Shown here piece after piece: positions 17,940 to 29,149 of a stretch of 64,000 bases of DNA. A program made the translations under genes and the position numbers. Position 1 is the first letter of the stretch. Every line of letters begins with the position of its first letter. Origin of the DNA: Pseudocitrobacter corydidari. GTDB taxonomy: Bacteria; Pseudomonadota; Gammaproteobacteria; Enterobacterales; Enterobacteriaceae. The notes beneath the pieces are model-generated. The model saw only the letters and a list, made by a program, of their open reading frames with translations. It did no database searches and was not told where the DNA came from. The stretch spans positions 3,138,583 to 3,202,582 of the forward strand of contig NZ_CP087880.1 in NCBI RefSeq assembly GCF_021172065.1. The letters run 5' to 3'.

Positions 17940-18019
17940 TGCCGGATGGCGGCTGCGCCTTATCCGGCCTACAAAACCACACAGACCTGTAGGCCCGGTA
18001 AGCACAGCGCCACCGGGCA
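17940..18019. repeat. REP/BIME unit, right flank of the RAYT gene
   Basis: This unit matches the one at 17264-17344 except for a 1-2 nt change in the first loop (CTGCGCC versus CTAACGCC) and one G/A change. It lies between the transposase promoter side and the deoD stop codon. Confidence 0.92.
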
Positions 18020-18030
18020 CCACAGGCACC

Positions 18031-18750
18031 TTACTCCTGGTCGCCCAGCAGTACAGATTCCAGCGCGATTTTGATCATGTCGTTGAACGTGGTTTGACGT
18101 TCAGCGGCAGTGGTCTGCTCGTGGGTACGGATATGGTCAGACACGGTGCAGATGGTCAGCGCTTTTGCGCCAAATTCTGCTGCCACACCGTAGATGCCCG
18201 CCGCTTCCATCTCGATCCCCAAAATGCCGTATTTTTCCATCACGTCGAACATTTGCGGGTCCGGCGTGTAGAACAGGTCTGCGGAGAAGATGTTACCGAC
18301 GCGCGCGTCAACGCCCAGTGCTTTCGCTGCGTCTACCGCGTTACGCACCATACCGAAGTCAGCAATCGCCGCGAAGTCGTGATCTTTAAAACGCAGACGG
18401 TTTACTTTGGAGTCGGTGCACGCGCCCATGCCGATAACCACATCACGCAGTTTTACGTCCGGGCGAACCGCGCCGCAGGAACCCACGCGAATGATTTTCT
18501 TCACGCCGAAATCGGTGATCAGCTCTTTGGTGTAGATGGAGCAGGACGGGATACCCATACCGTGACCCATTACGGAGATTTTGCGGCCTTTATAGGTACC
18601 GGTGAAGCCCAGCATGCCGCGAACGTTGTTTACTTCACGGACGTCTTCGAGGAAAGTTTCAGCAATATGCTTCGCACGCAGCGGGTCGCCTGGCATCAAA
18701 ACTACGTCAGCGAAATCGCCCATTTCTGCGTTAATGTGTGGGGTAGCCAT
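18031..18750 (-). CDS. deoD: Purine nucleoside phosphorylase DeoD
   Basis: DeoD cleaves purine (deoxy)nucleosides with phosphate to base plus (deoxy)ribose-1-phosphate. The 239 residues match the E. coli length. Visible motifs are the phosphate-binding loop [27 protein letters not shown] and the catalytic-site segment [12 protein letters not shown]. It is the last gene of the leftward deoCABD operon, separated from deoB by a REP unit. Confidence 0.97.
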   Translation of the reverse strand: MATPHINAEMGDFADVVLMPGDPLRAKHIAETFLEDVREVNNVRGMLGFTGTYKGRKISVMGHGMGIPSCSIYTKELITDFGVKKIIRVGSCGAVRPDVKLRDVVIGMGACTDSKVNRLRFKDHDFAAIADFGMVRNAVDAAKALGVDARVGNIFSADLFYTPDPQMFDVMEKYGILGIEMEAAGIYGVAAEFGAKALTICTVSDHIRTHEQTTAAERQTTFNDMIKIALESVLLGDQE

Positions 18751-18776
18751 CGTTATATCCTTTTATAAATTGTTAA

Positions 18777-18852
18777 TGCCCGATGGCGGCTACGCCTTAT
18801 CGGGCCTACAAAAACAGAATCGTAGGCCCGGTAAGCGAAGCGCCACCGGGCA
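18777..18852. repeat. REP/BIME unit between deoB and deoD
   Basis: Inverted REPs TGCCCGATGGCGGCTACGCC and GTAGGCCCGGTAAGCGAAGC lie in the 107-bp gap between two operon genes. The transcript would carry both hairpins, a known way to alter relative stability of neighbouring messages. Confidence 0.88.
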
Positions 18853-18857
18853 AGCAA

Positions 18858-20117
<1,260 letters not shown>

Positions 20118-20133
20118 TCAGATCAGTATATCG

Positions 20134-21456
20134 CTATTCAGTGATTCGACGATAGACTGTCGGTGTAATTTCTGGCGCTTTGTCGTCAAGGCGAATGGCC
20201 GCTTTGACGGCTTTCGCCGCTTCCTGCCAGCTGTTTTCATCTTTCGCGTGAATGACCGCCAGCGGACGCTGCCCGTCAACGCTGTCACCCAGACGAATCA
20301 TGTCGGTCAGGCCGACGCTGTAATCGAGTGTATCGGAAGCCTGGCGGCGTCCACCGCCCATCGCCACCACCGCCATGCCGAGCGCGCGAGTGTCCATCGC
20401 GCCGACAAAGCCTTCGGTGTCAGCATACACCGCTTTGCTGAGCATCGCGGTCGGCAGGTATTTCGCATAATTTTCCACGAAATCGGTCGGGCCCTTTTGC
20501 GCTGCCACCATGCGGCCAAATACCTCTGCCGCTTTGCCGTTATCCAGCACCGCCTGCAATTTGGCGCGCGCTTCTGCGTCATCTTTGGCGAGCTTGCCGG
20601 AAATCAGCATTTCCACGCACAGCGCCATGGTAACGTCGAGCAGACGCGGGTTGCGATATTCACCTGTCAGGAACTGCACCGCTTCGCGTACTTCGACGGC
20701 GTTACCCGCGCTGGAGGCCAGCACCTGGTTCATGTCAGTCAGCAGCGCGGTCGTGCGCACGCCCGCGCCGTTGGCGACGCCAACAATCGCTTCGGCCAGC
20801 GCCTGAGAAAGTTCGTAGGTCGGCATAAATGCGCCGCTGCCTACTTTCACATCCATCACCAGCGCATCGATACCTTCAGCCAGTTTTTTGGCGAGGATGG
20901 ACGCGGTGATAAGCGGGATGGAGTCCACCGTCGCGGTAATGTCACGCGTGGCATAAAAACGTTTATCCGCCGGTGCGAGCGAACTGGTCTGCCCAATGAT
21001 CGCCACACCCACGTCTTTAATAATTTCACGGAAACGGTCATCGCTTGGGAAAATATCAAACCCAGGGATCGCTTCCAGTTTGTCCAGCGTACCGCCGGTA
21101 TGCCCCAGGCCACGCCCGGAGATCATCGGAATGTAGCCACCACATGCGGCAACCATCGGCCCCAGCATCAGTGAAGTGACATCACCCACGCCGCCGGTGG
21201 AATGTTTATCGACAATCGGGCCATTAAGGTTAAGGCTTTTCCAGTCCAGAACGGTTCCTGAATCACGCATGGCCATGGTCAGCGAGACGCGCTCTTCAAT
21301 AGCCATATCGTGGAAGAAAATGGTCATCGCCAGAGCAGCAATTTGCCCTTCTGAAATGGTGTTATCGCGAATGCCATTGATAAAGAAACGAATCTCTTCG
21401 TCGCTTAATGCGTGACCGTCGCGTTTTTTACGAATGATTTCTTGTGCGAGAAACAA
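20134..21456 (-). CDS. deoA: Thymidine phosphorylase DeoA
   Basis: DeoA converts thymidine and phosphate to thymine and deoxyribose-1-phosphate. Recognised blocks are KHSTGGVGD (phosphate-binding) and DVKVGSGAF, and length (440 residues) and sequence match E. coli. The start is TTG 21456 ([11 protein letters not shown]), preceded by GGGAGG; the E. coli gene also uses TTG. No in-frame ATG gives the conserved N-terminus. It is second in the deo operon, after deoC, with a REP unit in the 143-bp gap. Confidence 0.95.
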   Translation of the reverse strand: MFLAQEIIRKKRDGHALSDEEIRFFINGIRDNTISEGQIAALAMTIFFHDMAIEERVSLTMAMRDSGTVLDWKSLNLNGPIVDKHSTGGVGDVTSLMLGPMVAACGGYIPMISGRGLGHTGGTLDKLEAIPGFDIFPSDDRFREIIKDVGVAIIGQTSSLAPADKRFYATRDITATVDSIPLITASILAKKLAEGIDALVMDVKVGSGAFMPTYELSQALAEAIVGVANGAGVRTTALLTDMNQVLASSAGNAVEVREAVQFLTGEYRNPRLLDVTMALCVEMLISGKLAKDDAEARAKLQAVLDNGKAAEVFGRMVAAQKGPTDFVENYAKYLPTAMLSKAVYADTEGFVGAMDTRALGMAVVAMGGGRRQASDTLDYSVGLTDMIRLGDSVDGQRPLAVIHAKDENSWQEAAKAVKAAIRLDDKAPEITPTVYRRITE

Positions 21457-21518
21457 GGTAACCTCCCTGAGGAAAAGAGTATGAAGGCGGTTTTTGCCGG
21501 GGCCGTGCCCGTCAGCAT

Positions 21519-21590
21519 TGCCGGATGGCGGCTGTCGCCTTATCCGGCCTACAATCGTTGCAGGCCAGATAAGCGCAGCGCCATCAGGCA
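21519..21590. repeat. REP/BIME unit between deoC and deoA
   Basis: TTGCCGGATGGCGGCTGTCG is paired with CAGGCCAGATAAGCGCAGCG and CCATCAGGCA, in the intercistronic gap upstream of the deoA TTG start. Confidence 0.88.
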
Positions 21591-21599
21591 CTTAACGCC

Positions 21600-22379
21600 T
21601 TAGTAGCTGCTTGCGCTTTTACCGTCGCCGTGGCCGAGTGCTTTCAGCAGGCTCGCCAGCAGGCTGGATGCGCCGAAACGGTAGTGGCGGGAATCCGCCC
21701 AGTCTGCGCCGAACAGTTCGTCGGCAATCGCCAGGAACTGCTGTGCGTCTTCCGCACTGCGTACGCCGCCCGCCGGTTTGAAGCCAACGGTTTTAGATAC
21801 GCCCATATCACGGATCACTTCCATCATGATGCGCGCGCTTTCCGGGGTGGCGTTAACCGGCACTTTACCGGTAGAGGTTTTGATGAAGTCCGCACCAGCT
21901 TTGATGGAAATTTCAGAGGCTTTACGAATCAGCGCTTCTTCTTTCAGTTCGCCGGTTTCGATAATCACTTTCAGCAGTACGTTTGCCGCTGCACAGGCGT
22001 CTTTACAGGCTTTCACCAGGTCGAAGCCGACCTGTTCATTACCGGCGATCAGCGCGCGGTATGGGAACACCACGTCAACTTCGTCAGCACCGTAGGCGAT
22101 TGCCGCACGGGTTTCCGCCAGCGCAATATCGATGTCGTCGTTACCGTGCGGGAAGTTGGTGACGGTGGCGATGCGGATATCCGGCGTGCCCTGTTCGTTC
22201 AGGGTTTTACGCGCAATCGGGATAAAACGCGGGTAGATGCAGACCGCTGCCGTGTTGCCGACCGGAGTTTTCGCCTGATGACACAGCGCGATGACTTTCG
22301 CGTCAGTGTCGTCTTCGTTCAGGGTGGTCAGGTCCATCAGTTTTAATGCACGCAGGCTGCTTGCCGTTAAATCAGTCAT
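21600..22379 (-). CDS. deoC: Deoxyribose-phosphate aldolase DeoC
   Basis: DeoC is a class I aldolase that splits deoxyribose-5-phosphate into acetaldehyde and glyceraldehyde-3-phosphate. The 259 residues match E. coli, including the Schiff-base lysine segment [10 protein letters not shown], the second active-site lysine region [12 protein letters not shown], and the C-terminal GDGKSASSY tail whose tyrosine takes part in catalysis. ATG 22379 starts the conserved MTDL; the longer frame into the promoter is non-coding. It is first in the operon, behind a conserved deoP2 promoter. Confidence 0.97.
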   Translation of the reverse strand: MTDLTASSLRALKLMDLTTLNEDDTDAKVIALCHQAKTPVGNTAAVCIYPRFIPIARKTLNEQGTPDIRIATVTNFPHGNDDIDIALAETRAAIAYGADEVDVVFPYRALIAGNEQVGFDLVKACKDACAAANVLLKVIIETGELKEEALIRKASEISIKAGADFIKTSTGKVPVNATPESARIMMEVIRDMGVSKTVGFKPAGGVRSAEDAQQFLAIADELFGADWADSRHYRFGASSLLASLLKALGHGDGKSASSY

Positions 22380-22394
22380 TTTGTTCTCCGACTT

Positions 22395-22500
22395 TAAAAT
22401 TTCACCTTGCGGGTATGTGACTATTGTAACACCGACCCGCACTCACACTTCGACACTCATCACAGTTAATGAAACACATCTAAAAGTTTGCATAACCATA
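22395..22500 (-). promoter_or_regulatory. deoP2 promoter with CRP/CytR sites
   Basis: Read on the minus strand this region aligns well with the E. coli deoP2 promoter as I recall it. An upstream ATGCAAACTTTTAGATGTG block corresponds to the distal CRP site. ACTGTGATGAGTGTCGAAGT is the proximal CRP/CytR block. TACAAT (plus 22423-22428) takes the place of the -10 hexamer, followed by CCGCAAGGTGAAATTTT. This supports control by cAMP-CRP and CytR. I could not certify a DeoR operator at this level. Confidence 0.75.
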
Positions 22501-22625
22501 ATGAGACATTAATCAAACTTCTCACTCTTTCAGCGCAAGAAAACACGTGGTTCGCCGTATGGGATCAAAAGATCGCTACGCGCTTTTTCCTACACTTCGC
22601 CCATCTCTCGCCTGAGGAACACCCC

Positions 22626-24176
22626 ATGCCAACATCAACCTCTTCATCGGTGCTGCAACAGTGCCAGAAAATTGTGACAAGCCCTGTTTTAAGCCCGGAA
22701 CAGAAACGCCATTTTCTGGCGCTGGAGGCGGAAAACGCACTGCCTTACCCGGCGCTGACGCCCGCTGCACAAGCCGCGCTGGCGGAGGGCGTTATCTGCG
22801 ATATGTTCGAAGGTCATGCCCCTTATAAACCGCGTTACGTGCTGCCGGACTACGCGCGTTTTCTGGCAAACGGTTCAGAATGGCTGGAGCTGGAAGGCGC
22901 TCAGGATTTAGACGATGCGCTCTCTTTGCTCACCATTCTTTATCACCACGTTCCTTCCGTCACCGCCATGCCGGTGTTCCTCGGTCATCTTGATGCGCTT
23001 CTGATGCCGTATGTTAGAATTCTAACACAAGAAGAAATCAATAGCCGAATAAAACGTTTCTGGCGCTATCTCGATCGCACGCTCCCGGACGCCTTCACAC
23101 ATGTGAATATTGGCCCCGCCGACACACCAATAACGCGCGCCATTCTTCGCGCAGACGCTGAACTGAAGCAGGTCGCACCGAATCTCACCTTTATCTACGA
23201 TCCGGAAATCACCCCAGACGATCTGATGCTGGAAGTCAGCAAAAATATCTGCGAGTGCAGCAAACCCCACATCGCCAACGGCCCATTAAATGATAATATT
23301 TTCACAAAAGCTCACTATGGCATCGTGAGCTGTTACAACAGCCTGCCGATGGCGGGCGGCGGCAGTACGCTGGTACGCCTCAATTTGCAGGAGGTGGCGA
23401 AGCGCAGTCACTCCACGGATGATTTCTTCACCCGCGCGTTGCCGCACTACTGCCAGCAACAAATCGACATCATTGACGCCCGCTGCGCCTTCCTCTATGA
23501 GCAATCGCACTTCTTTGATCATAGCTTCCTGGTGGCAGAAGGTCTGATCGACCCCGATCGTTTTGTGCCCATGTTTGGCATCTATTCTCTCGCCGAGGCG
23601 GTCAATATCCTGTGTGAGAAAGACGATCTTAGCGCCCACTATGGCAAAGATCCTCAGGCCAACGCGCTGGGTTACCGCATCAGTGAACAACTCGCAGATT
23701 TTGTGGCGAACACACCTGTGCGTTACGGCTGGCAGCAGCGTGCAATGCTGCATGCGCAATCGGGGATCAGCTCCGATATCGGCACCACGCCGGGCGCGCG
23801 TCTGCCCTACGGCGATGAGCCCGATCCGGTGAGTCATCTGCTGGCGGTTGCACCGCATCACGCGCATTATCCGGCAGGGATCAGCGATATCCTGACGCTC
23901 GATGAAACGGTAAAACGTAACCCGCAGGCGGTGATGCAGCTTTGCCTCGGGGCGTTCAGGGTCGGCATGCGCGAGTTCAGCGCTAACGTCAGCGGTAACG
24001 ATCTGGTGCGCGTCACGGGCTACATGGTGCGCTTGTCGGATCTGGAAAAGTACCGCGCCGACGGTTCACGCACCAATACCACCTGGCTGGGTGAGGAAGC
24101 CGCGCGCAATACGCGCATTCTGGAACGCCAACCGCGAGTGGTCAGCCATGAACAGCAGATGCGCTTTAGTCAGTAA
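22626..24176 (+). CDS. yjjI: Glycyl-radical-enzyme-like protein YjjI
   Basis: This is a YjjI/DUF3029 family protein of unknown reaction, related to glycyl radical enzymes. ATG 22626 gives 516 residues, the E. coli length, and follows GAGGA; the frame upstream is unrelated. A candidate thiyl-radical cysteine lies in [15 protein letters not shown] (Cys near 236). The C-terminal [14 protein letters not shown] carries the glycine-radical motif (Gly near 465). It is followed, with a 29-bp overlap, by its probable activase yjjW, and is divergent from the deo operon, so both may respond to the same intergenic region. The dedicated activase argues for an anaerobic radical enzyme (inference). Confidence 0.9.
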   Translation: MPTSTSSSVLQQCQKIVTSPVLSPEQKRHFLALEAENALPYPALTPAAQAALAEGVICDMFEGHAPYKPRYVLPDYARFLANGSEWLELEGAQDLDDALSLLTILYHHVPSVTAMPVFLGHLDALLMPYVRILTQEEINSRIKRFWRYLDRTLPDAFTHVNIGPADTPITRAILRADAELKQVAPNLTFIYDPEITPDDLMLEVSKNICECSKPHIANGPLNDNIFTKAHYGIVSCYNSLPMAGGGSTLVRLNLQEVAKRSHSTDDFFTRALPHYCQQQIDIIDARCAFLYEQSHFFDHSFLVAEGLIDPDRFVPMFGIYSLAEAVNILCEKDDLSAHYGKDPQANALGYRISEQLADFVANTPVRYGWQQRAMLHAQSGISSDIGTTPGARLPYGDEPDPVSHLLAVAPHHAHYPAGISDILTLDETVKRNPQAVMQLCLGAFRVGMREFSANVSGNDLVRVTGYMVRLSDLEKYRADGSRTNTTWLGEEAARNTRILERQPRVVSHEQQMRFSQ

Positions 24177-25011
24177 AATCATCCCCTTCTCGTGCGTGGA
24201 TGGGCCGGGCAGCCGCCTGGCCCTGTTCCTGCAAGGGTGTAATCTGCGCTGTAAAAACTGCCATAACCCGTGGACGATGGGCCGTTGTAACGATTGTGGC
24301 GAATGCGTGCCGCACTGTCCGCACGCTGCGCTCTCCATTCAGGGTGGGCGCGTTTACTGGCAGGAGGACGCCTGTCAGCAGTGCGACACCTGCCTGCAAA
24401 TGTGCCCGCAGCAGGCAACGCCGATGGCCCAGCTCTGGAGCATGGAACACATTCTCCAGCAGATTACCCGCGCCGCACCGTTTATTGAGGGCGTCACCGT
24501 CAGCGGCGGCGAGGCCACCACGCAGTTACCGTTTGTCTGCGCGCTGTTTGAACAGATTCGCCAGTCGCCCGCCCTGCGCCATCTCACCTGCATGGTCGAC
24601 AGCAACGGCGAGTTGTCTAGCGCGGGTTGGGAAAAATTGCGCCCGCTGTGTGACGGCGTGATGGTCGATTTAAAAGCCTGGGGTGAAACCATGCATCAGG
24701 CGCTGACCGGGCGAAGCAATCAACGCATCAAGGCGAGCATTCGCTGGCTGGCAGAGCGTGGCTTACTGGCGGAATTGCGTTTGCTGGTGATCCCGCAGCA
24801 AAGCGATTATCTGCAAGAGATAGAGGCGTTAAGCGCGTTTATTCGTGAACTGGGAGAGGTGCCGGTGCGGCTGAATGCGTTTCATGCGTATGGCGTGTAC
24901 GGCGAAGCAAAAACGTGGCGTAGCGCCGGGCCAGACGACATTGAAGCGCTGGCGCAGGCGCTGCGGGCCAGAGGGATAACGCAGATTATCCCGCCGGCGC
25001 TTTACTTATAG
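24148..25011 (+). CDS. yjjW: Glycyl-radical enzyme activase YjjW (radical SAM)
   Basis: YjjW is a radical SAM protein of the PFL-activase type. The 287 residues contain CNLRCKNC (CxxxCxxC 4Fe-4S/SAM site) and then two ferredoxin-like clusters, [14 protein letters not shown] and [15 protein letters not shown], plus the [13 protein letters not shown]-binding loop. ATG 24148 matches the family start and lies inside the end of yjjI, indicating coupling and partner function: it would install the glycyl radical on YjjI. It ends convergently with the transporter gene, overlapping 6 bp. Confidence 0.93.
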   Translation: MNSRCALVSKIIPFSCVDGPGSRLALFLQGCNLRCKNCHNPWTMGRCNDCGECVPHCPHAALSIQGGRVYWQEDACQQCDTCLQMCPQQATPMAQLWSMEHILQQITRAAPFIEGVTVSGGEATTQLPFVCALFEQIRQSPALRHLTCMVDSNGELSSAGWEKLRPLCDGVMVDLKAWGETMHQALTGRSNQRIKASIRWLAERGLLAELRLLVIPQQSDYLQEIEALSAFIRELGEVPVRLNAFHAYGVYGEAKTWRSAGPDDIEALAQALRARGITQIIPPALYL

Positions 25012-26283
25012 CGCGAGGAATACCCCGGCGATGGTAGCGCTCATCAGGTTCGAGAGCGTCCCCGCCGCTACCGCGCGCAGGCCAAGCTGGGCGATATCCT
25101 GGCGACGGCTCGGTGCCATGCCGCCCAATCCGCCAATCAGAATGGCAATTGACGACAGGTTGGCAAAGCCGCACAGGGCAAACGAAATAATCGCCTTTGA
25201 ATGCGCAGAAATGACCTGTAACCCGGCGGCGGCCACTTCGGCATCCGGCTTCAGGTATGCGCCGAAGTTCATATAAGCCACGAATTCGTTAATGATCAGT
25301 TTCTGGCCGATAAACGACCCCGCCACCGTTGCTTCGCTCCACGGCACACCAATCACCCACGCCAGCGGCGAGAAGACCCAGCCGAGGATCATTTGCAGCG
25401 ACAGCTCCGGATGGTTAAACCAGCCGCCAATCCCGGAGAGCATGCCGTTCAGCAGGGCAATCAGGGCGATAAACGCCAGCAGCATTGCGCCGACGTTCAA
25501 CGCCAGTTGCATACCCGATGCAGCACCAGACGCCGCAGCATCCAGCACGTTTGCCGGGGCATCCGGGTTATCCGTTTCGGCTTCCAGGTTCGGCGAGTCG
25601 TGCGGTTTTTCCGTTTCCGGCACAATGATTTTCGCGAACAGCAGGCCGCCCGGTGCCGCCATGAACGACGCAGCAATCAGGTACTCCAGCGGCACGCCCA
25701 TCTGCGCGTAGCCTGCCAGAACCGAACCGGCCACCGACGCCAGGCCGCCGCACATTACCGCGAACAGTTCAGAACGCGTCATGGTAGCAATATACGGACG
25801 CACCACCAGCGGCGCTTCGGTTTGCCCGACGAAAATATTCGCCGTCGCGGAGAGCGATTCCGTACGGGACGTTTTCAGCACCGCACGCAGCGCGCCGCCC
25901 AGAATACGGATCACAAACTGCATAATGCCGAGGTAGTAAAGCACGGCAATCAGCGAGGAGAAGAAGACGATAACCGGCAGTACGCGCAACGCGAAAACAA
26001 AACCGCCGCCGCCGAAGACTTCAAACATTTTGTCCGATACCAGCCCGCCAAACAGGAAGCCGATACCTTCGTTACCGTAGGCGATGACGTTCGCCACGCC
26101 TTCGGACATCGCCAGCAGCACCTTACGGCCAGCGGGAACATAAAGGATAAGCGCACCAATTCCGACCTGAATCAGCCAGGCACCCAGCACGGTTCGGAGA
26201 TTGATCGCTCGACGATTATTGGAGAGAAGTAAGGCAATGGCCAGCAGAACCACCATGCCGATGAGTCCCATGAGGATTTGCAT
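25006..26283 (-). CDS. CNT-family (NupC-like) nucleoside transporter
   Basis: This is a concentrative nucleoside transporter. The 425 residues starting [12 protein letters not shown] are very hydrophobic, with the CNT landmarks [40 protein letters not shown] and [17 protein letters not shown] (substrate/cation site) and [13 protein letters not shown] in the last third. It is closer to the NupX/PsuT branch than to NupC by the start sequence, but I cannot assign an orthologue. It replaces the direct yjjW-yjjV adjacency of E. coli K-12 and fits functionally beside the deo operon. ATG 26283 has an AGGGA ribosome site. Confidence 0.88.
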   Translation of the reverse strand: MQILMGLIGMVVLLAIALLLSNNRRAINLRTVLGAWLIQVGIGALILYVPAGRKVLLAMSEGVANVIAYGNEGIGFLFGGLVSDKMFEVFGGGGFVFALRVLPVIVFFSSLIAVLYYLGIMQFVIRILGGALRAVLKTSRTESLSATANIFVGQTEAPLVVRPYIATMTRSELFAVMCGGLASVAGSVLAGYAQMGVPLEYLIAASFMAAPGGLLFAKIIVPETEKPHDSPNLEAETDNPDAPANVLDAAASGAASGMQLALNVGAMLLAFIALIALLNGMLSGIGGWFNHPELSLQMILGWVFSPLAWVIGVPWSEATVAGSFIGQKLIINEFVAYMNFGAYLKPDAEVAAAGLQVISAHSKAIISFALCGFANLSSIAILIGGLGGMAPSRRQDIAQLGLRAVAAGTLSNLMSATIAGVFLAL

Positions 26284-26444
26284 ACAGAGTCCCTGTGTAT
26301 TGAAACGTTGAAAATGACGCAACTTAACGCGCCACGATTATAACGTTCCGTCACTATCCTTCTCGCGTGACATCACATATTTTACGCAAGACTCAGAGAG
26401 TAAAAGTTAATAATGAGACTCAAATCACACCAGTTGTTAACAAA

Positions 26445-27218
26445 TCAGAAAAAGAGCTGGTGGCTGTTGCACCACAGCGCTTCCGCTATGTCTGCCGGAG
26501 ATTCATCGCGTAGTGTGCACAGTTCATGAAAGATCTGCGCCACGCGTTCCGGACGGTTGGGCTGGCCCTGATAACCGTTTAACGGCATATCCGGCGCGTC
26601 TGTTTCTAGCAGTAATGCGCTGAGCGGAAGTTGCGCCATGACAGCGCGCGTTTTGCTGGCGCGCGGATAGGTGATGGTGCCGCCGACGCCAATCTTATAA
26701 CCCAGTTCAACAAACCGCACCGCCTGTTGCAGGCTACCGGAAAAACCATGCACCACGCCGGTTCGCGGTAGCGCATGACGTTTCAGGTGCATCGCCAGTT
26801 TGTCATGGGTACGACGTGAATGCAGAATGACCGGTAAATCATAGTGTTTTGCCAGTTGTAGCTGCGCATCCAGCAGGCGCTGCTGGCGTTCAAACTGCGG
26901 GTCTTCACGATAGAGATCGAGACCAATCTCGCCGACGGCAATCAGTTTTTCCGGCTTTGACGCCAGTACCGTCTCCAGTGCTTCCAGGCTTCTGTCATCA
27001 TGATTTTCAATGACACCAGGATGCAGACCCAGCGCGGCATACAGCGCCGTATGCCGGGAGGCCAGCGAGAGCACCGTATCAAAACGCAATGCCTCTGTTG
27101 CCGGAACAATGATTTTTTCAACGCCCGCCTGCGCGGCCTGCGCCAGGCTTGACGTTTCATCACCAGTGAACGGCGGAAAATCAAAGTGACAATGGGTGTC
27201 GATAAAACGAAAGGTCAT
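26445..27218 (-). CDS. yjjV: TatD-family metal-dependent hydrolase YjjV
   Basis: This is a TatD-type amidohydrolase-fold protein, a putative metal-dependent DNase. Residues DTHCHFDFP (HxH), GEIGLDLYR, ILHSRRTHDK, VVHGFSG and LLETDAPDMPL supply the metal ligands. ATG 27218 (MTFRFIDTHCHF) gives 257 residues, close to the E. coli 259; upstream in-frame codons translate REP DNA. It is preceded by the tandem repeat array that stands where yjjU lies in E. coli. Confidence 0.93.
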   Translation of the reverse strand: MTFRFIDTHCHFDFPPFTGDETSSLAQAAQAGVEKIIVPATEALRFDTVLSLASRHTALYAALGLHPGVIENHDDRSLEALETVLASKPEKLIAVGEIGLDLYREDPQFERQQRLLDAQLQLAKHYDLPVILHSRRTHDKLAMHLKRHALPRTGVVHGFSGSLQQAVRFVELGYKIGVGGTITYPRASKTRAVMAQLPLSALLLETDAPDMPLNGYQGQPNRPERVAQIFHELCTLRDESPADIAEALWCNSHQLFF

Positions 27219-27274
27219 GCGGTTTTCTCCGGCAACGTGCAGCGTTTCAGTGTACCCCATTTGGTTTATGGTTT

Positions 27275-27872
27275 TGTAGGCCGGATAAGGCGGTACGCCG
27301 CCATCCGGCAGTTGCGCCGAACTGCGCCTGATGGCGCTACGCTTATCAGGCCTACGGTTCCTTGAATCCTGTGAATTCACCAACCAGCAATTGCGGCTGA
27401 TGATCTACGCTATTTGTAGGCCGGATAAGGCGGTACGCCGCCATCCGGCAGCCGCGCCGAACTGTGCCTGATGGCGCTGCGCTTATCAGGCCTACGGTTC
27501 CTTGAATCCTGTGAACTCACCAACCAGCAATTGCGGCTGATGATCTACGCTATTTGTAGGCCGGACAAGGCGGTACGCCGCCATCCGGCAGTTGCGCCGA
27601 ACTGCGCCTGATGGCGCTGCGCTTATCAGGCCTACGGTTCCTTGAATCCTGTGAACTCACCAATCAGCATTGTGGCTGATGATCTACGCTATTTGTAGGC
27701 CGGATAAGGCGGTACGCCGCCATCCGGCAGCTGCGCCGAACTGTGCCTGATGGCGCTGCGCTTATCAGGCCTACGGTTCCTTGAATCCTGTGAACTCACC
27801 AACCAGCAATTGCGGCTGATGATCTACGCTATTTGTAGGCCGGATAAGGCGGTACGCCGCCATCCGGCAGCC
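27275..27872. repeat. Tandem array of about 140-bp units: REP pair plus conserved spacer
   Basis: Five copies of GTAGGCCGGATAAGGCGGTAC / CCGCCATCCGGCAG start at 27276, 27416, 27556, 27695 and 27835, giving a 139-140 bp period and four full units. Each unit has the second palindrome GCCTGATGGCGCTGCGCTTA, and then a non-REP spacer of about 60 bp (TTCCTTGAATCCTGTGAACT...ATGATCTACGCTATTT) that is nearly identical in all units. The whole block, spacer included, was therefore duplicated. It occupies the yjjV-ytjA gap. Confidence 0.93.
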
Positions 27873-27886
27873 GCGCATAAACGACA

Positions 27887-27910
27887 AAAGCCAGTCCGAA
27901 GACTGGCTTT
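27887..27910 (-). terminator. Rho-independent terminator of ytjA
   Basis: A perfect 10-bp stem AAAGCCAGTC / GACTGGCTTT with a CGAA/TTCG tetraloop lies 22 bp beyond the ytjA stop. Read leftward it is followed by TTTTGTCG. Confidence 0.85.
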
Positions 27911-27931
27911 GTAAATTGTCTGTATCAGACG

Positions 27932-28093
27932 CTACGGACGTCTGCGGCCCATAAACAGGCTGACCAGGAACAGGATGATACCGACGATAAATACAATTTT
28001 CGCCGCACCTGCTGCGGTACCTGCTAACCCACCAAAGCCCAGTGCAGCGGCAATTAACGCGATAACCAGAAAGATAATGCCCCAACGAAACAT
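27932..28093 (-). CDS. ytjA: Small membrane protein YtjA (UPF0391)
   Basis: A 53-residue, two-helix inner-membrane protein: [20 protein letters not shown] then a [12 protein letters not shown] turn, a second hydrophobic span, and a terminal MGRRRP basic tail. It is nearly identical to E. coli YtjA as I recall it; function unknown. ATG 28093 is preceded by AGGAG; the ten upstream codons are non-conserved. It lies downstream of osmY, which is often stress-induced. Confidence 0.92.
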   Translation of the reverse strand: MFRWGIIFLVIALIAAALGFGGLAGTAAGAAKIVFIVGIILFLVSLFMGRRRP

Positions 28094-28197
28094 ACGATTC
28101 TCCTTTACCATAGTTAATGTCACCGCTTCTCAACGCACTCAGGCGACACCAGCGATATTAAAAATTAAAAGTACATCAATATTTTCCTGAGCTGCCC

Positions 28198-28794
28198 TTA
28201 CGGCGTTTTCAGGTCGTTTTCTACGCTTTTCACGCCGTCAATGGCCTTCGCGATGCTTTCCGCGCGTTCCACCTGCGCTTTAGATTCAACCGTACCGGTC
28301 AGCGTCACGACGCCATCGGTGGTCTCAACTTTCACTTTGCGTGACGGAACAATGTCATCAGCCAGAAGTTTAGCTTTCACTTCGCTGGTGGTTGCCGCAT
28401 CGCCCGCATAACCTTTCATGCTGTCGGCTTTGCCTTCACGAATGGTCAGTTTGTTCTCGACGCTGCTCACGCCTTCAACCCCTTTCGCCAGGGAGGTGGC
28501 CTGATCGGACTGAGACTGGTTATCAACGGTACCGCTTAAGATCACCACTTTATTCTCGGTTTTTACCGAAATATCGGTGCTCTTAATCGCATCATGATCA
28601 ACCAGCGCCGCTTTCACTTTCGCGGTGATTGCACTGTCATCCATGAAGTTGCCGACTTTATTCATCGAACTGTCAACTTTCTGTCCTGCTTCAGAGGCCG
28701 CATTGCTTTCAGCCATTGCAGAACCGCTCATCACCGCAGAGCCCAGAATGACGGCCAGCAACGTTTTTCCCATTTTCATCTTAGTCATCATCAT
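28198..28794 (-). CDS. osmY: Periplasmic chaperone / osmotically induced protein OsmY
   Basis: This is an RpoS-dependent periplasmic protein with two BON domains. The signal peptide ([19 protein letters not shown]) is followed by [17 protein letters not shown] (first BON) and [17 protein letters not shown] (second BON), ending in SVENDLKTP. Three consecutive ATG codons (28794, 28791, 28788) follow AAGGAG. 28794 aligns with the E. coli MTMTRLK start but is only 2 nt from the Shine-Dalgarno, so 28791 or 28788 may be the initiator. Confidence 0.93.
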   Translation of the reverse strand: MMMTKMKMGKTLLAVILGSAVMSGSAMAESNAASEAGQKVDSSMNKVGNFMDDSAITAKVKAALVDHDAIKSTDISVKTENKVVILSGTVDNQSQSDQATSLAKGVEGVSSVENKLTIREGKADSMKGYAGDAATTSEVKAKLLADDIVPSRKVKVETTDGVVTLTGTVESKAQVERAESIAKAIDGVKSVENDLKTP

Positions 28795-29110
28795 ATCTCC
28801 TTGTATTGCCCGGTTTTTGCGCACCCGGCTCCATGGCCGTTATGCTGCTGAGGACGACACCCGTCCTCCTGGTGAGTCGGTTATCCCCGACCGGTTTATG
28901 GTTTTTCATACTGAGATGAGAATATTTGATGGGTTAATGCGCTAATATTCTTAAATTACAAAGTGCATTAAACCAGCAACTTGCTCATCACTCTGTTAAA
29001 TATAGAACACTCTCGGCAACTTGCAGGCGTAATCGTTTAAAAAACCAGCAAAATGGGTGAGATAGGGGTGCAATTAAGAACTTTCCGCAGTCGGGAAAAG
29101 TGAGGGGAAA
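28795..29110 (-). promoter_or_regulatory. osmY promoter and long leader
   Basis: This interval of about 320 bp holds no gene. Reading left, a CTATATTT (plus 28998-29005) about 200 bp before osmY resembles an extended RpoS -10 element, which would give a long 5' leader like that reported for E. coli osmY. The promoter call rests on this one hexamer and position. Confidence 0.5.
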
Positions 29111-29115
29111 AACGC

Positions 29116-29140
29116 GGAAGCACGGCGCTGGCCGTGCTTC
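29116..29140 (-). terminator. Rho-independent terminator of prfC
   Basis: The hairpin AAGCACGGC / GCCGTGCTT with a short loop lies about 10 bp past the prfC stop. Read leftward it is followed by CCGCGTTTTTCC. Confidence 0.85.
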
Positions 29141-29149
29141 CTGGGGGAA

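Noticed and set aside
27771..28133. Open frame of 120 codons overlapping ytjA
   Set aside because: It reads ytjA in another frame and then the REP array; ytjA itself is clearly conserved.
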